A stretch of DNA of 64,000 nucleotides, taken from the NCBI RefSeq assembly GCF_021028955.1, contig NZ_JAIWPE010000058.1:1-64000 (forward strand), read 5' to 3'. Positions 50,597-60,566 of this stretch are shown piece after piece. This DNA comes from Salipaludibacillus sp. CUR1 (GTDB lineage: Bacteria > Bacillota > Bacilli > Bacillales > Salisediminibacteriaceae). Both the position numbers and the translations under genes were made by a program. A model generated the notes under the pieces. The model ran no database searches, was not told the DNA's origin, and saw nothing but the letters and a program-made list of their open reading frames with translations. Each line of letters opens with the position of its first letter. Positions within the stretch are counted from its first letter, which is position 1.

Positions 50597-53446
50597 ATGG
50601 CAAATCAATCGATCAGATTGAGCGAAGGGTGGTCCCAGTTTTACGGGCCAAACCTGGGCTATATGCTGGAAAAATATGAAGATTTCCAGGATGACCCGGC
50701 ATTAGTAGAAGAAGAATTACAAAGTTTTTTCAGAAAATGGGGGGGGTATAAAGAAGAAGTCGAGCCCGCAACCCCGGTTCAGAACAAGGACTTAAAAGAA
50801 ACAAGCACTAATACTTATTTTACTGCTATCCGGGCAATGAAGCTCGCAGAATCCATAAGGCGCAATGGCCATTTAATGGCCGACATTATTCCCGTTAATT
50901 TGAAGGAGAAAAGCAACATATTCAATTATGAAGAATTCGGTCTTACTGACGAAGAAATTCGGCAAGTACCTCCTGAACTTCTGTCCCCGCACCATTATTC
51001 CTCGTTAAATAATGGTTTAGAAGCTGTTGAACATTTAAAAGAAACCTATACTAAACGGCTTGCTTTTGAATTTGACCAGGTGCAGGACATTGAAGAACGG
51101 CGCTGGTTATTCCAAAAGGTTGAATCCAGAGACTACCTTCCTGAATTAACCGACACAAAAAAAGTGCAGATGCTGGAAAGATTAAATAAAGTAGAAGGTT
51201 TTGAACACTTTATCCATAAAACATTCAAAGGACAGAAGCGTTTTTCCATTGAAGGGCTTGATACAATGGTTCCTATGCTTGATGAAGTGGTACGCGAGTC
51301 AGTGGAAGACGGCACTGAAAAACTGATGGTTGGTATGGCTCACCGAGGCAGATTAAATGTCCTTGCCCACGTACTCGGAAAACCGTATGAAATGATCTTT
51401 TCAGAATTCCATGATGCCCCAAATAAAGATTTAGTCCCCTCTGAAGGGTCTGTAGGAATTAACTACGGGTGGACCGGGGATGTTAAATACCATTTAGGCG
51501 CTGACCGTGAAATTAAAGAAAGCAAGTCAAACGCCACGATTAGTCTTGCAAACAACCCAAGTCATCTGGAATTTGTGAATCCGGTGGTTGAAGGCTTTGC
51601 AAGAGCAGCACAGGAAGACCGGAAATCACCCGGGTTTCCTAAGCAGAAAAAGAATAAAGCTCTTCCGATTTTGATCCATGGTGACGCCGCTTTTCCTGGT
51701 CAGGGAATTGTAGCTGAAACGTTAAACCTCAGTCAGTTAAATGGTTACTCAACAGGCGGGACAATCCATGTGATTGCTAACAATATGATTGGATTTACGA
51801 CCGTAAGCGGCGATTCACGGTCAACTGAATATGCCAGTGATTTGGCGAAAGGGTATGAAATTCCTGTGATTCATGTGAATGCAGATGATCCTGAAGCCTG
51901 CCTTGCAGCTATCCATTTAGCGTATCTTTACCGTAAGGAATTCACTAAAGATATTGTCATAGATTTAATCGGGTACCGCCGATACGGCCACAATGAGATG
52001 GACGAACCTCTGGCCACCCAGCCGTCTCTGTACAAGAGAATTAAAGACCATCCGACAGTATTTGAAATCTACGGAAAAAAACTTGTTGATGAAAAACTGA
52101 TTGAAGAAAATAAATTTCAAGAATTAAGATCTGAATTTATCTCTAAGCTGGAAAACCAGTTTGATAAAATTAAGCAAAATAAACGTGAACATATAGACGA
52201 AACGATGAAGCCGCCTGCTTACGTCAGAAGCACTCTTGCAGGAATAGATACGAAAGTGCCGCTCAAAACCTTGCGCCAGATTAACGACGACCTGCTTATT
52301 TTTCCTGAAAAATTTAATGTCTTTCCGAAGCTTGAAAAGATTCTTAAGCGGCGTGTAGATTCCTTAAAAGAAGAAGGGAAAATTGACTGGGGACTGGCAG
52401 AAACGCTGGCATTTGGATCGATTATTTCAGAAGGGGTTCCGATCAGGCTGACTGGCCAGGATTCAGAGCGGGGGACGTTCTCTCACCGTCACCTGATTTT
52501 ACATGATTATGAGACTGATGATATATATTCACCTCTTCACACTCTGCCGTCAGCTAAAGCATCTTTCGCGGTACACAACAGTCCTTTATCTGAGGCAGCA
52601 TGTGTAGGATTCGAGTACGGCTACAATGTAGAATCACCGGAAACATTAACCATCTGGGAAGCTCAATACGGAGACTTTTCAAATGGTGCTCAAGTTATAT
52701 TTGACCAGTTTATTTCAAGCGGACGGGCTAAATGGGGCCAGAAATCGGGCATCGTCCTCCTGCTCCCTCATGGGTATGAAGGCCAGGGCCCTGAGCATTC
52801 CAGCGGTAGGATGGAACGGTTTTTAACTCTTGCCGCTGAAAATAACTGGCACGTGGCCAATTTAACTAAAGCCAGCCAGTACTTTCATTTACTTCGCCGG
52901 CAGGCAAAACTGTTAAAAGAAAATGAGATTAGACCATTAGTGTTAATGTCGCCTAAAAGCCTTCTCAGAAATGAAAATGTATCTTCTTCTCCTGAGGATC
53001 TCAGTGAAGGAAAGTTTGAACCTGTACTCGTAAATAAAGACCTTGGCAATAATCCGCAAAAAGTGGAACGTCTCGTATTCTGTTCCGGTAAAGTAGCAGT
53101 GGAGCTAGATGAAAAAATAAGAGAAGAGATAGATAATCTCGACTGGCTCCAGGCAGTTAAAATCGAAGAACTCTATCCGTTCCCGTCTAAAGATATTAAA
53201 GAGCAACTGGAAAAGTACCCGAATGTAAAAGAGCTCGTATGGCTCCAGGAAGAACCGCAAAACATGGGCGCTTGGCATTATATTCTCCCTTATCTGCAAG
53301 ATACAGGGCAGGAATGCGACGTGCACTTTATCGGACGGAAACGACGTTCCAGTCCTGCTGAAGGAGATCCTAAAGTACACAAAAAAGAGCAGAAAAGAAT
53401 TATTACTGAAGCTGTCACACGAAATCTCGAAGGGAGTCCTGAATAA
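50597..53446 (+). CDS. odhA: 2-oxoglutarate dehydrogenase E1 component
   Basis: Thiamine-diphosphate decarboxylase of the 2-oxoglutarate dehydrogenase complex, 949 residues. It has an N-terminal [16 protein letters not shown] that matches the E2-contact helix, [19 protein letters not shown], the ThDP site [21 protein letters not shown]...[21 protein letters not shown], a transketolase-like C-terminal half ([46 protein letters not shown]) and [10 protein letters not shown] near the end. ATG 50597 has GGAGG 8 nt upstream. The stop overlaps the start of odhB. Confidence 0.95.
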   Translation: MANQSIRLSEGWSQFYGPNLGYMLEKYEDFQDDPALVEEELQSFFRKWGGYKEEVEPATPVQNKDLKETSTNTYFTAIRAMKLAESIRRNGHLMADIIPVNLKEKSNIFNYEEFGLTDEEIRQVPPELLSPHHYSSLNNGLEAVEHLKETYTKRLAFEFDQVQDIEERRWLFQKVESRDYLPELTDTKKVQMLERLNKVEGFEHFIHKTFKGQKRFSIEGLDTMVPMLDEVVRESVEDGTEKLMVGMAHRGRLNVLAHVLGKPYEMIFSEFHDAPNKDLVPSEGSVGINYGWTGDVKYHLGADREIKESKSNATISLANNPSHLEFVNPVVEGFARAAQEDRKSPGFPKQKKNKALPILIHGDAAFPGQGIVAETLNLSQLNGYSTGGTIHVIANNMIGFTTVSGDSRSTEYASDLAKGYEIPVIHVNADDPEACLAAIHLAYLYRKEFTKDIVIDLIGYRRYGHNEMDEPLATQPSLYKRIKDHPTVFEIYGKKLVDEKLIEENKFQELRSEFISKLENQFDKIKQNKREHIDETMKPPAYVRSTLAGIDTKVPLKTLRQINDDLLIFPEKFNVFPKLEKILKRRVDSLKEEGKIDWGLAETLAFGSIISEGVPIRLTGQDSERGTFSHRHLILHDYETDDIYSPLHTLPSAKASFAVHNSPLSEAACVGFEYGYNVESPETLTIWEAQYGDFSNGAQVIFDQFISSGRAKWGQKSGIVLLLPHGYEGQGPEHSSGRMERFLTLAAENNWHVANLTKASQYFHLLRRQAKLLKENEIRPLVLMSPKSLLRNENVSSSPEDLSEGKFEPVLVNKDLGNNPQKVERLVFCSGKVAVELDEKIREEIDNLDWLQAVKIEELYPFPSKDIKEQLEKYPNVKELVWLQEEPQNMGAWHYILPYLQDTGQECDVHFIGRKRRSSPAEGDPKVHKKEQKRIITEAVTRNLEGSPE

Positions 53447-54726
53447 TGCTTGAAATTAAAGTACCTGAATTAGCAGAATCCGTTACAGAAGGCACAGTTG
53501 CCGAATGGCTTAAGCAGCCGGGCGACTATGTAGAAAAAGGGGAAGACATAGTAGAACTTGAAACAGATAAAGTAAACGTTGAAATTGCCGCAGATGAAGC
53601 GGGGACTTTAGAAGAAACTTTGTTTGAGGCTGGAGATACTGTGAAAGTAGGCGATGTCATCGCCAAAATTAATACTGGTGGAGAAGCTTCTGAAAGTAAG
53701 GGCGATACTGAACAGGAACAAAAAGAAATAAAGGAAAGCAAACCAGAGAGTGACGTCGAGGCGGACAAAAAAGCAGTAACAGCCGAAGAGAAGACGGGAG
53801 AGTCTGGTGGTTCAGAAAGCGATCACCGGCCGCTTGCATCTCCTGCTACCCGTAAGTATGCCCGGGAAAAGGGGATCAACCTTGATGACATTAATCCGCG
53901 TGATCCGCTTGGACGGGTTAGAAGAGAAGATATTGATGAATATGAAGCAAAACAAACATCCTCCAAACCGGCCCCGGCCCCGGCCCCTGAAAAAGGAGCA
54001 AAAGAAGAAAAAGGCGATCCATCTAAACCTGTCGAACGAATTAAAATGTCCCGACGTCGCAAAACGATCGCTAACCGTCTCGTGGAGGCGCAGCAAACAG
54101 CAGCTATGCTGACTACTTTTAACGAAGTGGATATGACAAACTTAATGGAACTTCGTAAGCGAAGAAAAGATAAATTTCTCGATGACAACGGCGTAAAGCT
54201 GGGATTTATGTCTTTCTTTACTAAAGCTGTTATTGGCGCCCTTAAAAAATACCCGTACGTGAATGCCGAAATAGATGGTGACGACATTGTTTTAAAGAAA
54301 TTCTTTGATATTGGTGTAGCCGTCTCTACAAATGACGGGCTGGTGGTTCCAGTCGTTCGGGATGCAGACCGTATGGATTTTGCCGGAATTGAAAAGGAAA
54401 TTGGAGCACTCGCGGAAAAAGCGCATAACAAGAAACTCGGACTCGGCGATTTACAGGGAGGTTCTTTTACAATTACAAACGGAGGAGTATTCGGCTCTTT
54501 ATGGTCTACGCCTATATTAAACACTCCTCAGGTAGGTATACTGGGAATGCACAAGATACAAATGCGTCCGGTAGCTATCGATAACGAACGGTTTGAGAAC
54601 CGTCCGATGATGTATATCGCACTATCTTATGATCATAGAATTATTGACGGGAAAGATGCTGTCGGATTCCTCGTAAAAGTGAAAGAACTTATTGAAGATC
54701 CGGAAGCCTTGCTTCTGGAAGGATAA
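53446..54726 (+). CDS. odhB: 2-oxoglutarate dehydrogenase E2 (dihydrolipoyl succinyltransferase)
   Basis: Succinyltransferase core of the complex, 426 residues. The lipoyl domain (1-75) has the lipoylated Lys in [12 protein letters not shown] charged linker, E3/E1-binding domain ([19 protein letters not shown]...[10 protein letters not shown], about 127-165), a Pro-Ala linker (PAPAPAP), and the catalytic domain follow, ending in [18 protein letters not shown] with catalytic His. ATG overlaps the odhA stop by one base (TAATG). No lpd (E3) follows. Confidence 0.95.
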   Translation: MLEIKVPELAESVTEGTVAEWLKQPGDYVEKGEDIVELETDKVNVEIAADEAGTLEETLFEAGDTVKVGDVIAKINTGGEASESKGDTEQEQKEIKESKPESDVEADKKAVTAEEKTGESGGSESDHRPLASPATRKYAREKGINLDDINPRDPLGRVRREDIDEYEAKQTSSKPAPAPAPEKGAKEEKGDPSKPVERIKMSRRRKTIANRLVEAQQTAAMLTTFNEVDMTNLMELRKRRKDKFLDDNGVKLGFMSFFTKAVIGALKKYPYVNAEIDGDDIVLKKFFDIGVAVSTNDGLVVPVVRDADRMDFAGIEKEIGALAEKAHNKKLGLGDLQGGSFTITNGGVFGSLWSTPILNTPQVGILGMHKIQMRPVAIDNERFENRPMMYIALSYDHRIIDGKDAVGFLVKVKELIEDPEALLLEG

Positions 54727-54743
54727 TACGGAATATAGAAAAG

Positions 54744-54780
54744 CGCCTTCTCTGCTTTCTGTCGGAGAAGGTGTTTTTTT
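54744..54780 (+). terminator. terminator of odhAB
   Basis: CGCCTTCTC / GAGAAGGTG stem, then TTTTTTTAAT. Confidence 0.8.
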
Positions 54781-54842
54781 AATATCTTTGCAATATTTCT
54801 TTCTTTTCCACATAATGAAATTATCAGAGGGAGGTGGGAGAC

Positions 54843-56327
54843 ATGGGGAAGGGAGTCCTCATAGCCGGTTCAGGAATTGCCGGTTTGACCGCAGGAGCGT
54901 TACTTCAAAAGAATGGGTATCAAGTGACATTATTAGAAGCAGCAGCGGAGTGGGGAGGGTGTGCAGGTAAATTTCAAAGAAAAGACTTCACTTTCCCGGT
55001 TGGTGCCACATTAGGCATGGGTTTCGAACCGAACGGTCTTCATACAAAAGTGAACGACTATTTAGGAATCACAATCAATGCTGTTCCACTTCCAACTGTT
55101 ATGGATGTGCGCATAGGATCCCGTACTCTTCCCTATTACACGGAACGATCCCGTTTTTTAACGATGTGGGAAAAAGAAGAGCCTGATGATTCACTTAGAA
55201 TTATGAACTTTTTTAATGAAGTTTGGAGGGTTGGTAAAGTTTTAAGAAATCATATGCAGCATTATCCTGTTCTTCCGCCAGAATCCTTTCAGGAATACCG
55301 CGCACTCTTAAGGGGATTTTCTTTAGATTCCATAACCCTTATACCTTATGTGAACCAGTCACTCGCTTCACTGGTGAAAAAGCACAGGCTTCAGAATTGC
55401 ATGACGTTTATTCATTTTATCAATGGTGTTTTAATGGATAGTATGCAAACCACATATAAAGAATGTGAATTATTGATGGGGTGTGCAGCCCTGGATATTT
55501 ATCACCAAGGTGCTTTTTATGTAGATGGCGGTTTATTTCGCTTAGCTGAGGAGCTTATAAAATCTATACTTGAAAACGGGGGAACCGTTAAAAAGCCAAG
55601 AAGCGTTGTTTCTGTTAAGAAGGAAGATAAGTGGAGGGTGGAAGATCACCGGGGGCATATTTATGAAACGGACCATGTCGTGTTGAATGTTCCCCTTTCA
55701 AACTTGCGTGATCTTTTAGAGACAGAAGTAATGAGTAAAATCCATCGCAAAATAAAAGCAAAAGAAGACCCTTTAAAACAATGGGGGACTTATACAGTCT
55801 ATATGGCATTGAAAGAAGACTGCTTACCGGACGATGTAAACTTATTTCATCAATTTATGCTTGACCCTGACGGTCCTTCAAGTGAAGGAAATCACTTTTT
55901 TATGTCTATTTCAAAAAAGGGCGACCTTCTGAGAGCGCCTGCAGGCTACAGGACGATTACAGTCTCAGCACATGTTCACTTAAAAGAATGGCAGACAAAA
56001 GAAGCGTATGATTATAAGTCCATGCAAATAAAAAACAATGTGCTGAAAAAGCTGGAAGAACTCGCTCCTGGATCTGAACATGGTCTCGTGTATGTATTGA
56101 GCGGAGGACCTAGAGCCTGGGAAAGATTTGTTAAAAGAAAAAGCGGTGGCGTGGGGGGCTTCCCGCAGACTAAGCAAAATGCACTATGGCGTGCTGTTCG
56201 TCACCGGACAGGAATCGATGGCTTATGGCTTTGTGGGGATAATATTTTTCCAGGAGCAGGTTCTATCGGAGCCGCCAGTTCAGGTGTTCATGTTGCCAGG
56301 TCAATCACAGGGGAAAGACTTGTCTAA
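54843..56327 (+). CDS. FAD-dependent phytoene desaturase/carotene isomerase-like oxidoreductase
   Basis: A 494-residue flavoprotein with an N-terminal Rossmann motif GVLIAGSGIAGLTAGALLQKNGYQVTLLEA, the GG motif EWGGCAGKFQ, FPVGATLGMGF, DGGLFRLAEELI, and the C-terminal FAD signature GIDGLWLCGDNIFPGAGSIGAASSGVHVA. CrtI/CrtN-type desaturases and carotenoid isomerases share this architecture. There is no phytoene or squalene synthase nearby, so a carotenoid role is unproven. ATG 54843 has GGGAGGTG 6 nt upstream. It stands alone. Confidence 0.8.
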   Translation: MGKGVLIAGSGIAGLTAGALLQKNGYQVTLLEAAAEWGGCAGKFQRKDFTFPVGATLGMGFEPNGLHTKVNDYLGITINAVPLPTVMDVRIGSRTLPYYTERSRFLTMWEKEEPDDSLRIMNFFNEVWRVGKVLRNHMQHYPVLPPESFQEYRALLRGFSLDSITLIPYVNQSLASLVKKHRLQNCMTFIHFINGVLMDSMQTTYKECELLMGCAALDIYHQGAFYVDGGLFRLAEELIKSILENGGTVKKPRSVVSVKKEDKWRVEDHRGHIYETDHVVLNVPLSNLRDLLETEVMSKIHRKIKAKEDPLKQWGTYTVYMALKEDCLPDDVNLFHQFMLDPDGPSSEGNHFFMSISKKGDLLRAPAGYRTITVSAHVHLKEWQTKEAYDYKSMQIKNNVLKKLEELAPGSEHGLVYVLSGGPRAWERFVKRKSGGVGGFPQTKQNALWRAVRHRTGIDGLWLCGDNIFPGAGSIGAASSGVHVARSITGERLV

Positions 56328-56399
56328 CAGATTTCACTTACTTCAGCTTTGGATAAATGATGAATTGGTGCAAATTTTAAATTAATTAATAGATGTTAA

Positions 56400-56426
56400 A
56401 AAGCTTGGAGGAATTCCAAGCTTCTT
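56400..56426. terminator. possible bidirectional terminator
   Basis: AAGCTTGGA / TCCAAGCTT stem between convergent genes; T-runs are weak on both sides. Confidence 0.5.
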
Positions 56427-56451
56427 AATAAGACTACTCTATGAAAATTAT

Positions 56452-57270
56452 TTAAGGGGCGCCAGTTTGAAAATTTACCTTAATCTGAACCAGGTCCTGA
56501 ATTGATCCGTCTTCAGCACTTCTTGTATATACTTGTAATTCTCCTTCCTGGGCAGACGGCGGATTATCAAAAGTGATGGAATCACGGAATTTCCCGAAAT
56601 TAGGACCTGCAAAGTCAGCGGTCGTAAATGATTCAGAGGCTACCTCCCTATCATTTATATCTACCACTCTGTAAAGTACATTTGCTTCAAAGGCTCTTGC
56701 ATATCCTTCTATAAGACTGTTGTTTTGGATTGTGCTTCCGGGCAGAGGCTCTGTAACAAATATATTTTGTGAAACAGGTATGGGCACAATTAACTTAATT
56801 CCCTCAAAAATTAAGTCTGGAGAAATTGCCGGCCGGAACATATTAGCATTCAGAATTTGTCCTGTTGGCACTCCTGTTTTTTGGGAGATTGAAAATAAAG
56901 AGTCGCCGGCCTCTACATCATAAATAAAAACGGGCACCCGAATCTGCTGGTTCGGGAAAACGAAATCAGGATTTTGGATCGTCGGGTTCGTTCCTGCCAA
57001 GACTGTCACAGGAGCAGAAAACCTGTCTGCTACTCTAGTTAAGCTGTCCCCCGGCTGGATCACATAAAATGTCTCGGTAGGATCAACAGTCAGTCTTGGT
57101 ATGACAAGCACTTGCCCGGGAAAAATGACAAACGGGTCTGTAAACGGGGGATAAATACCGTTTACGCGAGCGATAGCATCTATATCACTCTCATATCTTA
57201 CAGCCAGGCTGTAAACTGTATCTCCCGGTTTAACTGTATGGATGATGTGGGTTCCGCGCTGGATAGCCAA
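56452..57270 (-). CDS. LysM-repeat protein with C-terminal Gmad2 domain
   Basis: A 272-residue protein with three LysM modules (HTVKPGDTVYSLAVRYESD..FPGQVLVIP about 10-60; YVIQPGDSLTRVADRFSAP..FPNQQIRVP about 68-113; YDVEAGDSLFSISQKTGV..EGIKLIVPIP about 116-165). An Ig-like Gmad2 domain (FVTEPLPGSTIQNNSLIEGYARAFEANVLYRVVD) fills the C-terminus. Gmad2 is known from spore-germination proteins such as GerM. There is no signal peptide; the start is TTG 57270, with GGGGAG 6 nt upstream. It may be a spore-coat protein made in the mother cell, or it may be exported in another way. Confidence 0.83.
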   Translation of the reverse strand: MAIQRGTHIIHTVKPGDTVYSLAVRYESDIDAIARVNGIYPPFTDPFVIFPGQVLVIPRLTVDPTETFYVIQPGDSLTRVADRFSAPVTVLAGTNPTIQNPDFVFPNQQIRVPVFIYDVEAGDSLFSISQKTGVPTGQILNANMFRPAISPDLIFEGIKLIVPIPVSQNIFVTEPLPGSTIQNNSLIEGYARAFEANVLYRVVDINDREVASESFTTADFAGPNFGKFRDSITFDNPPSAQEGELQVYTRSAEDGSIQDLVQIKVNFQTGAP

Positions 57271-57495
57271 TTTAATCTCCCCTTTAATTTTTACCTTCTA
57301 ATTAGTCATTGAATTTGGGATATCAGTTAAATGTATGTATTAAAAGGTTGTCTGTATTCCTCAGCGGATGCGGGCGAGTATTTATTATAAAAAAATTACC
57401 TTTTTATGTTAAAATTTTAGTGATGTAGGTTCGTTCATTTCAAAGAGCCTGCCGATTGCAGGAAAGTATAAAGAGAGTGTGGAAAGGATAGAGAG

Positions 57496-58035
57496 ATGAT
57501 GAGAGTCAGAGAAGTACAGCTGAGTGATAAAGATGAGCTAAGCACCCTCATTAAATTGATAGACGGTGAATCAGACTTTATGCTGTTCGGCGCCGGGGAG
57601 AGAGAAATGACTGCCGGTCAGTCAGAAAAAATGATTATAAATTTCAGGGAATCGGAGAATTCAACAATCTTAATAACTGAAGAAAACCGTAAACTGACAG
57701 GGTATCTCATGGCAGTTGGGGGAAAAGCAAAGAAAAATAAACACTCCGCATACCTTGTATTGGGTGTCGGTAAAAACAGCAGAAAAAAAGGGGCTGGCAC
57801 CCTTTTATTGGAAGCAGTTGAAAAATGGGCTATTAACCAAGGGTTAAGAAGACTCGAACTCACTACGATGATCCACAATGAGGCGGCTTTAAAGTTATAT
57901 AAGAAATCCGGTTTCGAGGTAGAAGGCTTAAAACGGCATTCTTTTTTTATTAAAGGCCGGGCTGTTGATGAATACTATATGGGAAAACTGTTAAATAACG
58001 GAGGAATGACTAATGGCGAAAGTAATATTATTTGA
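57496..58035 (+). CDS. GNAT family N-acetyltransferase
   Basis: A 179-residue acetyltransferase. The fold starts at VREVQLSDKDELSTLI; the acetyl-CoA loop is GVGKNSRKKGAGTLLLEAVEKWA, and RRLELTTMIHNEAALKLYKKSGFEVEGLKRHSF closes the domain, ending DEYYMGKLL. This is the RimJ/RimL-like or ribosomal-type pattern, but the acceptor is unknown. Two ATGs are adjacent; the first is kept. It overlaps the next gene by 23 bp, so the two are cotranscribed. Confidence 0.83.
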   Translation: MMRVREVQLSDKDELSTLIKLIDGESDFMLFGAGEREMTAGQSEKMIINFRESENSTILITEENRKLTGYLMAVGGKAKKNKHSAYLVLGVGKNSRKKGAGTLLLEAVEKWAINQGLRRLELTTMIHNEAALKLYKKSGFEVEGLKRHSFFIKGRAVDEYYMGKLLNNGGMTNGESNII

Positions 58036-58747
58036 TTTGGACGGAACCCTGCTCCCAATGGATACTGATAAGTTTGTGGAAACATACATAAAAGAGCTTG
58101 CAGGAAGAGTGTCACATATTGTACAACCGGATACATTTGTAGAAGCGTTATGGGGCGGTACAAAATCAATGATGACCAATATTGATCCGGAGAAAACGAA
58201 CGAGCAGGTGTTTGAGGAGAGCTTCTTAAAAATGGCGGATCTGGATAAAGATAAAATCTGGCCTGTTTTAGATGACTTTTATGAAACCGTCTTTCCTACT
58301 TTTTCGTATTTGTGCCAACCTACTCCGTTAGGGAGAAAGGTAGTGGAAGAAGCAATTAAACAAGGGTACCGGGTAGCGGTCGCAACTAACCCGGTTTTTC
58401 CTAAAACAGCAATCTATCACCGCTTGTCCTGGGCCGGTTTGAATGATATTCCTTTTGAACTGGTTACTGTATATGAAGAAAGCCGTTTTACTAAACCGCA
58501 TCCCCAGTATTACAGGCATATTAGTGAAAAGTTGGGAGTGCAGCCGGAAGAGTGTGTCATGGCGGGTAATGACAAACAGGAAGACATGGCAGCCGAACAG
58601 GCAGGCATGAAGACATTCCTTGTAAAAGGGTGTGTTATAGACCGGGGGACTACGGATTACAGGGTGGACGACGAAGGGACGCTTCAAGATCTGTATACAA
58701 AAATATCCAAACAGCAAGGACTTTTCCGGTCCTCATCAACCGGTTAA
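58013..58747 (+). CDS. HAD-superfamily hydrolase
   Basis: A 244-residue phosphatase-like protein. Motif I FDLDGTLLPMD, helical cap (about 20-95), motif II AVATNPVFP, the motif III Lys in SRFTKPHPQYYRHISEKLG, and motif IV MAGNDKQEDMAAEQAGM are present, so it should be a phosphohydrolase. CGGAGG lies about 8 nt before the ATG within the preceding acetyltransferase gene. The substrate is not known. Confidence 0.84.
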   Translation: MAKVILFDLDGTLLPMDTDKFVETYIKELAGRVSHIVQPDTFVEALWGGTKSMMTNIDPEKTNEQVFEESFLKMADLDKDKIWPVLDDFYETVFPTFSYLCQPTPLGRKVVEEAIKQGYRVAVATNPVFPKTAIYHRLSWAGLNDIPFELVTVYEESRFTKPHPQYYRHISEKLGVQPEECVMAGNDKQEDMAAEQAGMKTFLVKGCVIDRGTTDYRVDDEGTLQDLYTKISKQQGLFRSSSTG

Positions 58748-58806
58748 ACGTTGCTAAGGAGAGTGGTCAAAACTTTCTCGTCTAAACAGCAATAAGGAGA
58801 GGTAGT

Positions 58807-60030
58807 ATGACAAAAAACGTCTTTTCAGACCCACTGCCGGCAAAAGAACGGGTTCATGAACTTGATATCATCCGGGGTTTTGCATTGCTTGGTATTTTAA
58901 TTGCCAATATGCCTTATTTTGCGTCTCCCGAAGTCTACTTAACAATGACTAATGTGGTTTGGTGGACTGAAAGCTGGAATGTGTTTGCTGAATTTGTTAT
59001 TCATTTTTTTGCGTCATCCAAGTTTTTTACTATGTTTTCTTTTTTATTCGGCCTCGGTTTTATAATTTTTCTTCAAAGGGCGGAACAGAAGGCAGCAAAG
59101 CCTCAGGGCCTGTTTATAAAGCGTCTGGTTATTCTGCTCATAATAGGTATTATTCACGCTTTTGGAATATGGTACGGGGATATCCTGATTATTTACGCTC
59201 TTACAGGTTTCTTTTTACTGTTGTTTTATAAAAGTACACCAAAAACTGTTCTTGTTTGGGCGTTCTTATTAATCCTTATTCCTGTCTCATTCATTTCTTT
59301 AATGGCTGTTCTCATCTTTATGGCAGGAGATCTCCTCCCTGCTGATGCAGAAAGTATGGCTTTAGGCATGCAAATGCTTGAACAGTCCATTGCGGCATAC
59401 GGGTCAGGGAATACGGCTGACATATTCAGCCAGAGGGCGGCTGATTATTCTTTTATGTTCAGTAATTATATCTTTATGATGCCTATCATTCTGGGGATGT
59501 TTTTATTTGGAGTTTACATTGCGAAAACTGAAAAATATAAAGACATACCTACACAGATACCGTTTTTTAAGAGAGTTTGGAAGTGGAGCCTGGCTGTCGG
59601 CCTGCCTTTTAATGTAATGTTTGTTTACAGTTATTTTGAGCAGGGGGCTGAAGTTTCTGTCTATATGATGACTTATTTTATAGGATCGGCCATAGGAGGG
59701 CCTGCACTTTGTTTCTTTTATATGACTTCAATCATATTACTTATGCGGAAAGAAAAATGGATAAACCTATTCAACCCTTTGCGTGCTGTGGGACGTACAG
59801 CCTTAAGCAACTATCTTCTTCAGTCTATTATAGCGACCTCGCTGTTTTATAACTACGGTTTGGGGCTTTATGGAGAAGTTGGCCCTTTGATATGGCTCGT
59901 GATCGCAGCGGTGTTATTTGCAGGCCAAATATGGGTGAGTAATAAATGGATAAAAAAATACCGGTTTGGACCTGCGGAATGGATTTGGCGCAGTTTAACC
60001 TATGGAAAACGGCAGCCGTTCAAAATGTAA
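58807..60030 (+). CDS. DUF418 (YeiB-like) membrane protein
   Basis: A 407-residue integral protein with about ten helices. The family opening ERVHELDIIRGFALLGILIANMP, SSKFFTMFSFLFGLGF, LVILLIIGIIHAFGIWYGDILIIYAL and the C-terminal DUF418 part (RAVGRTALSNYLLQSIIATSLFYNYGLGLYG; KYRFGPAEWIWRSLTYGKRQP) are all present. Distantly related to acyltransferase-3-type membrane proteins. Function not established. AAGGAGAGG precedes the ATG. Confidence 0.85.
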   Translation: MTKNVFSDPLPAKERVHELDIIRGFALLGILIANMPYFASPEVYLTMTNVVWWTESWNVFAEFVIHFFASSKFFTMFSFLFGLGFIIFLQRAEQKAAKPQGLFIKRLVILLIIGIIHAFGIWYGDILIIYALTGFFLLLFYKSTPKTVLVWAFLLILIPVSFISLMAVLIFMAGDLLPADAESMALGMQMLEQSIAAYGSGNTADIFSQRAADYSFMFSNYIFMMPIILGMFLFGVYIAKTEKYKDIPTQIPFFKRVWKWSLAVGLPFNVMFVYSYFEQGAEVSVYMMTYFIGSAIGGPALCFFYMTSIILLMRKEKWINLFNPLRAVGRTALSNYLLQSIIATSLFYNYGLGLYGEVGPLIWLVIAAVLFAGQIWVSNKWIKKYRFGPAEWIWRSLTYGKRQPFKM

Positions 60031-60104
60031 CCATTAATGTCGGGAATAAAATCAGACTTTCTTTTTCAAACTAAGCCAATAAAAGTGCGAAGGAGGAAGA
60101 AGCG

Positions 60105-60239
60105 ATGAAAAAGCGCCAACCAAATAAAAACGCGGCTGAGACTAATAACAAAACACCTGATGAGAGTCTGCCTGACCGTCAGGAAGTACACCCTGTTTCC
60201 CACAATAAAGAGATTGAAAAAACAAAAGCTAAACGGTAA
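60105..60239 (+). CDS. small hydrophilic protein (44 aa), unknown
   Basis: ATG 60105 has AAGGAGG 8 nt upstream. The product is wholly hydrophilic and Lys/Asn-rich (MKKRQPNKNAAETNNKTPDE...EKTKAKR), with no hydrophobic core, and is likely unstructured. It resembles small Bacillus sporulation peptides in composition only. A strong terminator follows at 60300. Confidence 0.6.
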   Translation: MKKRQPNKNAAETNNKTPDESLPDRQEVHPVSHNKEIEKTKAKR

Positions 60240-60299
60240 TAAGAAAAATGAGGGCCTTATATTTAGCATAAAGGCTGAGATAAAGAGTAGTGATCTTAC

Positions 60300-60343
60300 A
60301 GACATCCAAACAACTTCTGAATGTTGTTTGGATGTCTCTCTTT
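60300..60343 (+). terminator. intrinsic terminator
   Basis: AGACATCCAAACAAC / GTTGTTTGGATGTCT stem around an 8-nt loop, then CTCTTTGG. The stretch from here to the YibE/F gene shows nothing else firm. Confidence 0.75.
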
Positions 60344-60566
60344 GGTATCTGAAGACCCCTGAGCAGCTCATTTATTAAAAGGATAAACTAATGGGCGTCT
60401 TTTACAAACCTGTCGGTAGTTTTCTCCTGGACTCACTCATTCCGGCAATGTAAGAAGCGGGAAATCTTTCAAAAAAATTTCTTCAAAACCCATGGGACTG
60501 CTGGCTCAAAGCAGACTTTCTCTATGTTACAATAACAGAGAGACCGGCTTAATAAAGGAGTCTAAA

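Noticed and set aside
60391-60453. 20-codon peptide frame (MGVFYKPVGSF...) with AAAAGG upstream
   Set aside because: Ribosome site is moderate and the frame is too short to support without conservation data; left as unproven.
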